From: Vibrio sp. JC009
GTDB taxonomy: Bacteria > Pseudomonadota > Gammaproteobacteria > Enterobacterales > Vibrionaceae
Direction: 5' to 3'
Assembly: GCF_029016485.1 (NCBI RefSeq)
Contig: NZ_CP092107.1
Location: 1 to 64,000 of the forward strand
Length of the DNA: 64,000 bases
Shown here: positions 57,196 to 64,000 of the stretch, piece by piece
Numbering within the stretch: the stretch's first letter is position 1
How the letters are laid out: every line of letters begins with the position of its first letter
The notes under the pieces: model-generated
Told to the model about the DNA's origin: nothing
Databases searched by the model: none
The model's input: only the letters and a program-made list of their open reading frames with translations
Made by a program: the position numbers and the translations under genes

Positions 57196-58314
57196 ATGAA
57201 TGTCAAATACGTTGTAGAGCTGAGTAATGAAGAACGAGATACGTTAATAAAACTCACGTCAAAAGGTAAGGAAAGCGCCAGAAAACTCAAAAGAGCCCAA
57301 CTGTTATTACTTGCCGATGACGGCAAGCAAGACAAAGACATTGTCGAACTGCTTCATATCAGTACATCAACCATTTACCGGACCAAGAAACGATTTGTCG
57401 AAGAGGGTTTGCCTGAAGCTTTGAATGAAGGAAGAAGAACAGGTTGCCCGCGCAAGCTCGATGCTGTCAGTGATGCATTGTTGACGGCCATTGCCTGTAG
57501 TGAGCCACCAGAAGGTTGTGGCCGGTGGACATTAAACCTAATCGCCGATGAATTTATGGCCTTGGTGGAAGGAGAATCGATATCAGTTGAGACGATTCGA
57601 AGGCAGCTCAAGAGCAACGATTTGAAACCCTGGCAGAAAAAGATGTGGTGCGTTGGTGATATGAATGCCGAATATATTGCCCGCATGGAGCATGTGCTTG
57701 ACTTGTACAGTCGTCCAGCTATTCCCGATGAACCACTAATCAACTTTGATGAGGCGATGAAACAATTGGTGGCAGATATTAAGCCATCAACTCAGGCTAA
57801 GTCAGGGCAACCTCCGAGAGAAGACTATGAATACAAGCGAGTGGCGGTGGCTAATCTGTTCATGTTTTATGACTGTCACCGAGGGTGGAGAAAAGTCAAA
57901 GAAACAGAAAATAAAAAGGCTGAGGACTTTGCACAATGTATGAAGGAGTTGGTGGATATCCACTACCCTGAAGCTAAGAAAATTCATGTCGTGATGGACA
58001 ACTTTGGCACGCATACAGAGGCTTCACTCTATAAGGCATTTGAACCAGCAGAGGCCCGGAGGCTTCTGAGCCAATTGGAATTTCACTATACCCCTAAGCA
58101 TGCCAGTTGGCTGAATAAAGTGGAAATTGAAATAGGGGTCATGAACAGACAATGTCTGAATCAAAGGATCCCGACATGGGAGAAATTACGCAATGAACTG
58201 GATGCGTGGGAAACGCGAAGGAATCAGGAAAAAGCTTCTATCAACTGGCAGTTTGACATAGAAGCAGCACGAGAAAAGTTCACCAAAGCCTACGCCAAAC
58301 TACGAAAGAAATAG
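57196..58314 (+). CDS. IS630-family DDE transposase
   Basis: 372 residues from the ATG at 57196 (MNVKYVVELSNEERDTL), the usual start of this subgroup; a GTG at 57157 in frame would add 13 residues across the regulator's start. The N-terminal helix-turn-helix is DKDIVELLHISTSTIYRTKKRF (about 47-68). The catalytic domain shows INFDE (D185), VMDNFGTH (D268) and HASWLNKVEIEIG (E310 or E312). It appears full length, with no frameshift. It cuts and pastes the element at CTAG/TA targets. Confidence 0.92.
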   Translation: MNVKYVVELSNEERDTLIKLTSKGKESARKLKRAQLLLLADDGKQDKDIVELLHISTSTIYRTKKRFVEEGLPEALNEGRRTGCPRKLDAVSDALLTAIACSEPPEGCGRWTLNLIADEFMALVEGESISVETIRRQLKSNDLKPWQKKMWCVGDMNAEYIARMEHVLDLYSRPAIPDEPLINFDEAMKQLVADIKPSTQAKSGQPPREDYEYKRVAVANLFMFYDCHRGWRKVKETENKKAEDFAQCMKELVDIHYPEAKKIHVVMDNFGTHTEASLYKAFEPAEARRLLSQLEFHYTPKHASWLNKVEIEIGVMNRQCLNQRIPTWEKLRNELDAWETRRNQEKASINWQFDIEAAREKFTKAYAKLRKK

Positions 58315-58380
58315 CGTAGGCTCAATATGTCAGAACTTATGTGTCGGAGTACTAGTATTGGTATAAACAAAGAACATAAA

Positions 58381-58409
58381 AAAAACCGCTGATTTCAGCG
58401 GTTTTTTTG
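58381..58409. terminator. Bidirectional terminator beside yeeX
   Basis: AAAAACCGCTG-ATTT-CAGCGGTTTTTTT is a strong stem with T/A runs on both sides. It ends 15 bp from the yeeX stop and would originally have terminated folE transcription as well. Confidence 0.88.
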
Positions 58410-58424
58410 GTTAGTCAGTCAGGT

Positions 58425-58739
58425 TTATTTCTTACCTTGTGCTGCCTTGTCTTCTTCAGTCAGATCACGGATGCGACGGCTGATATCACGGCGTGCTTTA
58501 GAGATTTCTGCACTCTTGATGATGTGGTCATCAACGCGATCTTCGTAATCTGCTTTCATGTTCTTAACGATAAGGATGATTTCATCATGGCTCATATCTG
58601 GCTTGATGTAGTCAATCAGGTTTTCTAGAAGCTCTACGCGCTTTGAGTTGTCACGGATTTTCTTTTCGTTGTCCTGCAGTTCGCGCTTAAGTTTGTTTTT
58701 ACGGCGTGCCTGATTAACAATTTCAAATACATTGTTCAT
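58425..58739 (-). CDS. yeeX: DUF496 protein YeeX
   Basis: 104 residues (E. coli YeeX 109). [47 protein letters not shown] and [26 protein letters not shown] match my memory of YeeX closely. It is a long helical, highly charged cytoplasmic protein of unknown role. It is monocistronic, with its own terminator. Confidence 0.9.
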   Translation of the reverse strand: MNNVFEIVNQARRKNKLKRELQDNEKKIRDNSKRVELLENLIDYIKPDMSHDEIILIVKNMKADYEDRVDDHIIKSAEISKARRDISRRIRDLTEEDKAAQGKK

Positions 58740-58937
58740 ACAATTTTTCCTAACAAGATATATTTATCGCTGTTGATTAAACCACATCAATTCCAATGAA
58801 TACAGTATTAATATCAAGAGACTTACAATCATTTTGATACTGGTTAATTTAGACTTCTCTTAGAATACGCATCTTGTGGTTACCCGGTTATAGCGATAGT
58901 ATGCGCGAATAAAGTGACATCTAAGTGAACATAATTA

Positions 58938-59123
58938 ATGATGAACAAACCTGAAAAAAAAGAAGATGTTCAGGAAAGCCATCTTAAGGAACGCGTTCAG
59001 GAAGCCTATCTTGATGCGAGAAGACGACAGGAAATCGTCGAAGTGGAATTAAACCGGGCCAAGATCGTGATGGTAGGCTCTGACGGTAAAATGAAGCGGG
59101 TTCCTATACTATCAGAACACTAG
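58938..59123 (+). CDS. Small coiled-coil hypothetical protein (61 aa)
   Basis: ATG at 58938; a second ATG follows at once. The product is a charged helix (KEDVQESHLKERVQEAYLDARRRQEIVEVELNRAKIVMVG) with a short C-terminal tail. It sits 35 bp upstream of yceH, and probably co-transcribed with it. No domain recognised. Confidence 0.6.
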   Translation: MMNKPEKKEDVQESHLKERVQEAYLDARRRQEIVEVELNRAKIVMVGSDGKMKRVPILSEH

Positions 59124-59158
59124 GTCGGCAGACCCTATAAAATAAGAAGGACAAACAA

Positions 59159-59806
59159 ATGAACATAGAACTGTCAAATGTGGAAGCACGGGTTATTGGC
59201 TGTCTGATGGAAAAAGAGGTGACGACACCGGATCTGTACCCTCTTACTTTGAACTCATTAACCAATGCATGTAATCAAAAAAGTAACCGTGAGCCGGTTA
59301 TGTCGCTTTCTGAAGCAGAGGTTCTTGATGCGGCAGATGCGCTGATCGACAAGAGACTGCTTAACGACGAAAGTGGCTTTAACAGCAGGGTTTCCAAATA
59401 CCAGCACCGCTTCTGTAATACCGAGTTTGGTGATTTGCAGTTCAGTGAGCAGGAAAAGGGAATCGTCTGCTGCATGTTGCTGCGTGGTGCCCAGACTCCG
59501 GGTGAACTCAGAACCAGAACCAACCGTCTTTGTCAGTTCTCTGATGTTAAAGAGGTTGAATCGGTATTAGATAAGCTTGCACAGGATGGCTATGTGCTAA
59601 AACTGCCGCGTGAAGCGGGCAAGAGAGAGAGACGCTATATGCATCAGTTCTGTGGCGAAGTGGATGCTGAGCAATTGGTTTCTGTATCCACTGCAGCACC
59701 TTCTGCCGGGCAGGGGACCGATCGTATCTCTGCACTTGAACAGGAAGTTTCTGAGTTAAAAACTGAACTGGCGGAGCTTCGCTCTCTTGTTGATAGTTTA
59801 CTTTAA
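59159..59806 (+). CDS. yceH: DUF480 protein YceH
   Basis: 215 residues (E. coli YceH 215). The start IELSNVEARVIGCLMEKEVTTPDLYPLTLNSLTNACNQKSNREP is diagnostic, then LMLLRGAQTPGELRTR-like CCMLLRGAQTPGELRTRTNR, then a C-terminal coiled coil (ALEQEVSELKTELAELRSLVDSLL). It folds as two winged helices, and its role is unknown. The AAGGA ribosome site precedes the ATG. A GIY-YIG gene follows four bases after the stop. Confidence 0.93.
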   Translation: MNIELSNVEARVIGCLMEKEVTTPDLYPLTLNSLTNACNQKSNREPVMSLSEAEVLDAADALIDKRLLNDESGFNSRVSKYQHRFCNTEFGDLQFSEQEKGIVCCMLLRGAQTPGELRTRTNRLCQFSDVKEVESVLDKLAQDGYVLKLPREAGKRERRYMHQFCGEVDAEQLVSVSTAAPSAGQGTDRISALEQEVSELKTELAELRSLVDSLL

Positions 59807-59809
59807 TTA

Positions 59810-60085
59810 ATGGCTCAGGAAACAAAAAGCAGTCCGGATTGGTGGGTCTATCTGATCCGGACAAAACACAATTCTCTTTACTGTGGCATTACCACAGATC
59901 TTCAACGCCGCTTTGAAATGCATCAGAAAGGAACTGGAGCAAAAGCCCTAAGAGGAAAGGGGCCTTTGACTATGGTCTGGTGGTGCAAGTCCTCCTCTAA
60001 AAGTGAAGCGCTAAAACTGGAAGCCCGCATCAAGAAATACTCAAAAAAAGCAAAAGAAGAGCTTGTTGCAAATTTTTTGGCATAA
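59810..60085 (+). CDS. GIY-YIG domain protein (UPF0213/YhbQ-like)
   Basis: 91 residues. The GIY-YIG core is WWVYLIRTKHNSLYCGITTDLQRRFEMHQKGTGAKALRGKGPL, with the tyrosines and glycines of the nuclease fold and the R of ...LQRRF. It ends in a helical basic tail (EARIKKYSKKAKEELV). The family is often predicted to act on DNA, without a proven role. The start lies three bases after the yceH stop, so the two are translationally linked. Confidence 0.9.
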   Translation: MAQETKSSPDWWVYLIRTKHNSLYCGITTDLQRRFEMHQKGTGAKALRGKGPLTMVWWCKSSSKSEALKLEARIKKYSKKAKEELVANFLA

Positions 60086-60240
60086 CATCACAGCCTTTGA
60101 CTTTCTCATTTAGCTCTTGTTGGCCCAATTCCTTATATCACCTTATTATTCTTTAATGATGTATTTGTATGGTGTATATGATACGCCTCGTACATGTGTC
60201 AGTGGTCGGGATTATCCCTATGAATAATAAGTAAACAGAT

Positions 60241-61437
60241 ATGAGTGCTGCTATGAATAAACAAAGTAAGATCGCGATATGCACCGGGCTGGTTTTAGCT
60301 TCCGGTTCTGCTTTGTCTGCTACTAAAGTAGCTGACGCACGAGGTAACGGTATGGGCAATACAGGTGTTGCCTCGGCAAGTTATCTTGTTGCACCGTTTT
60401 ATAATCCCGCATTAACGGCTATGTATGAGCAAAACCACAGGGTAGGTGTCTTACTTCCGGCGGTAGAAGCCTCGATTCAGGACAAAGACGACACACTGGA
60501 TATGGTTGATGAGCTTCAGGATTTGATGGATGTTTACTCCGATGATTTAACAACAGATACCAGCATCAGTGGGCTGAGCAGCGACCTGGATAGATTGAAT
60601 GACTATCTGGATAAGCTCGACGACAACAAACTGACGGCATCAGCCGGTGCAGGTATTGCTGTTGCTATCCCAAACAGTATGGTTTCTGCGAATATTTTTA
60701 CCGGAGGACATGTAGAAGTTGTAGCGGAAGCGGAAGTCGCCACTCTTGGGTCTTCAACGGATACGGCTACTTACGCGCAAGCCACTCAGACCCGTGTTGA
60801 AAACTCCGATGTGGATTTATACGCCTTCGGTTACTACGAGTTCGGTGTTGCCTTTGCAAAACAGATGCAATTAATGCAGCAGAATTTTTCGTTTGGTATA
60901 TCACCAAAATATCAAAAGCTGAGAACATACTCTCAGGCAGATCTTGGTGTGAACAACTTTGACATTGATGACTATGACGAAAGTGAAGTTAATGAGAGTG
61001 CTTTCAACCTTGATTTAGGTGCCGTCTGGTTCAAAGATGCCTGGCGTGTTGGTGCTGCTGTTAAAGATGTGTTTAAGCAGGACATCGCCACCAAAGAAGG
61101 CAATAAAACCTATGAACTGAAACCTCAGGTGACGGTTGCAGGTAGCTATGCAACAGAACTGTTTACTGCTGCTGTTGATGTGGATCTGACAAAGCAGACT
61201 CGTTTTACCGGCATTGAGGATGACACTCAGTTTATCCGCTTTGGCGTTGAAGGTAATGCCTGGAACTGGGCGCAGCTGCGTCTTGGTTATGAAGTGGATA
61301 CTCAGGACACACTTGAAGATGCGATTACAGCAGGTATCGGTCTTAGCCCGTTTAATGTTCTCCACCTGGATATTGCCGGCTCTTATGCGGATGAAAATCA
61401 GTATGGTGCTTCTGCAAATCTGGCACTGATGTTCTAA
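60241..61437 (+). CDS. TraF_2-type outer-membrane protein
   Basis: 398 residues; an ATG at 60253 is an equally good start. A signal peptide (about 8-27, ending ALSA) is followed by KVADARGNGMGNTGVASASYLVAPFYNPALTAMYE, characteristic of the family annotated as conjugal transfer protein TraF (TraF_2) in Vibrio. The C-terminal part consists of amphipathic strands (FNLDLGAVWFKDAWRVGAAVKDVF ... LDIAGSYADENQYGASANLALMF) ending in Phe, as in outer-membrane barrels. Despite the name, there is no conjugation locus here. A strong terminator follows at 61464. Confidence 0.75.
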   Translation: MSAAMNKQSKIAICTGLVLASGSALSATKVADARGNGMGNTGVASASYLVAPFYNPALTAMYEQNHRVGVLLPAVEASIQDKDDTLDMVDELQDLMDVYSDDLTTDTSISGLSSDLDRLNDYLDKLDDNKLTASAGAGIAVAIPNSMVSANIFTGGHVEVVAEAEVATLGSSTDTATYAQATQTRVENSDVDLYAFGYYEFGVAFAKQMQLMQQNFSFGISPKYQKLRTYSQADLGVNNFDIDDYDESEVNESAFNLDLGAVWFKDAWRVGAAVKDVFKQDIATKEGNKTYELKPQVTVAGSYATELFTAAVDVDLTKQTRFTGIEDDTQFIRFGVEGNAWNWAQLRLGYEVDTQDTLEDAITAGIGLSPFNVLHLDIAGSYADENQYGASANLALMF

Positions 61438-61463
61438 TCCATTCGTACATTATCTGTACAGAC

Positions 61464-61492
61464 AACCCCGCTCTTTTAAAAAGAGTGGGGTT
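61464..61492 (+). terminator. Terminator after the TraF_2-type gene
   Basis: AACCCCGCTCTTTT-AAA-AAGAGTGGGGTT forms a 13-14-bp stem 27 bp after the stop codon and 72 bp before luxP. The T-run is weak (TTGGTC), so partial read-through is possible. Confidence 0.7.
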
Positions 61493-61540
61493 GGTCACTG
61501 AAAAAATTGTCAATACGGCAAACTCTCCTTTATATTATAA

Positions 61541-64000
<2,460 letters not shown>

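Larger units (their letters stand above)
56563..58352. mobile_element. IS630-family insertion sequence with passenger regulator gene (1,790 bp)
   Basis: Both ends begin GTAC; the terminal inverted repeats match at 22 of 31 positions (shared blocks GTAC, ACACA, AAGTT, TGA, ATTGA). The flanks are C-TA...TA-G, i.e. insertion in a CTAG target with duplication of TA, as known for IS630. Inside are a transposase gene (57196-58314, plus) and a divergent regulator gene (56647-57144, minus). Most IS630 members are about 1.0-1.3 kb with the transposase only, so the extra 0.6 kb is the passenger gene. The ends, target site and genes appear intact, so it may be active. Confidence 0.9.
56533..58366. repeat. 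TAATACCAAT palindromic repeat, copy 2, split by an insertion sequence
   Basis: The left part (56533-56562) reads TAATACCAATCACTGAACAG then CTAATTACTA, and the right part (58353-58366) reads TAGTATTGGTATAA. Joined at the CTAG target, they rebuild a palindromic repeat with TAATACCAAT/ATTGGTATAA ends and the same CACTGAACAGCTAATTACT centre as copy 1 at 1702. The 1,790 bp between is an IS630-type element. Confidence 0.8.

Noticed and set aside
60241..61437. A conjugation (tra) locus suggested by the TraF name
   Set aside because: The family name is historical; no other transfer genes are present and the protein looks like an outer-membrane barrel.

Overview
The window reads as a stretch of a Vibrio genome, probably the second chromosome. 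The strongest taxonomic marker is luxP-luxQ at the right end: all eight residues I know as AI-2 contacts in Vibrio harveyi LuxP are present at the same numbers. This fits with kbl-tdh, glpK, tal-tkt, a ShyA-type M23 peptidase, three chemoreceptors, a globin-GGDEF and a Cache-HD-GYP protein. From memory, several of these homologues (luxPQ, glpK, kbl-tdh, shyA) lie on chromosome II in V. cholerae. That is inference.

Layout. 1-1.9 kb: tail of a membrane protein, a YfiM-like exported protein, and a secreted EF-hand plus C-type-lectin-like protein. 1.9-5.4 kb: ascorbate-type PTS (ulaC, a fused ulaA-ulaB) with divergent ulaR. 5.4-15.2 kb: mixed genes including a solute-binding protein, a YceB-like lipoprotein, glpK, two LysR regulators, a large HD-GYP protein, ycdX and a yaeR-like gene. 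15.3-17.8 kb: threonine catabolism (kbl-tdh). 17.8-20.5 kb: small hypothetical genes and glgC. 20.7-25.8 kb: a five-gene envelope operon (LolA-like protein, two FtsX/MacB-type permeases, ATPase, predicted outer-membrane barrel). 26.2-34.6 kb: a GH13 alpha-amylase, a chemoreceptor, yjiH-like/yjeH transporters, a GFA protein and an M23 endopeptidase. 35.2-36.9 kb: fructose-type PTS IIBC behind three palindromic operators. 37-39.5 kb: a miniature transposon, then slipin-NfeD. 39.8-48.4 kb: two chemoreceptors, an SH3b protein, globin-GGDEF, a LacI regulator and fructokinase. 48.7-53.2 kb: tkt-tal and a divergent SorC regulator. 53.5-56.5 kb: moeA-moeB and folE. 56.5-58.4 kb: an IS630-type element. 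58.4-64 kb: yeeX, yceH, a GIY-YIG gene, a TraF_2-type membrane protein and luxPQ (luxQ cut by the window end).

The most unusual material is not in the core genes. (1) The 1,790-bp IS630-type element (56563-58352) carries, inside its inverted repeats, a divergent passenger gene for a protein made of two tandem LexA-type winged helices. The element has split an older palindromic repeat after folE. (2) A 264-bp non-coding element (37087-37350) has ends identical or nearly identical to the Tn5/IS50 outside end and an apparent 9-bp target duplication. (3) Short 7-8 bp tandem repeats (GGTTACA, CTATGGGG, GGGTTAC families) sit between genes of apparent operons (kbl/tdh, tkt/tal, moeA/moeB) and around the miniature element. 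(4) Two dispersed palindromic families occur in two copies each; one begins exactly with the stop codon of its upstream gene in both copies. (5) A shared operator-like palindrome (GCTGAACCGNTTCAGC) links the fructose PTS and the fructokinase gene, and a GATGCAAATG-like motif recurs between tal and the SorC regulator.

No rRNA, tRNA or CRISPR array was recognised.
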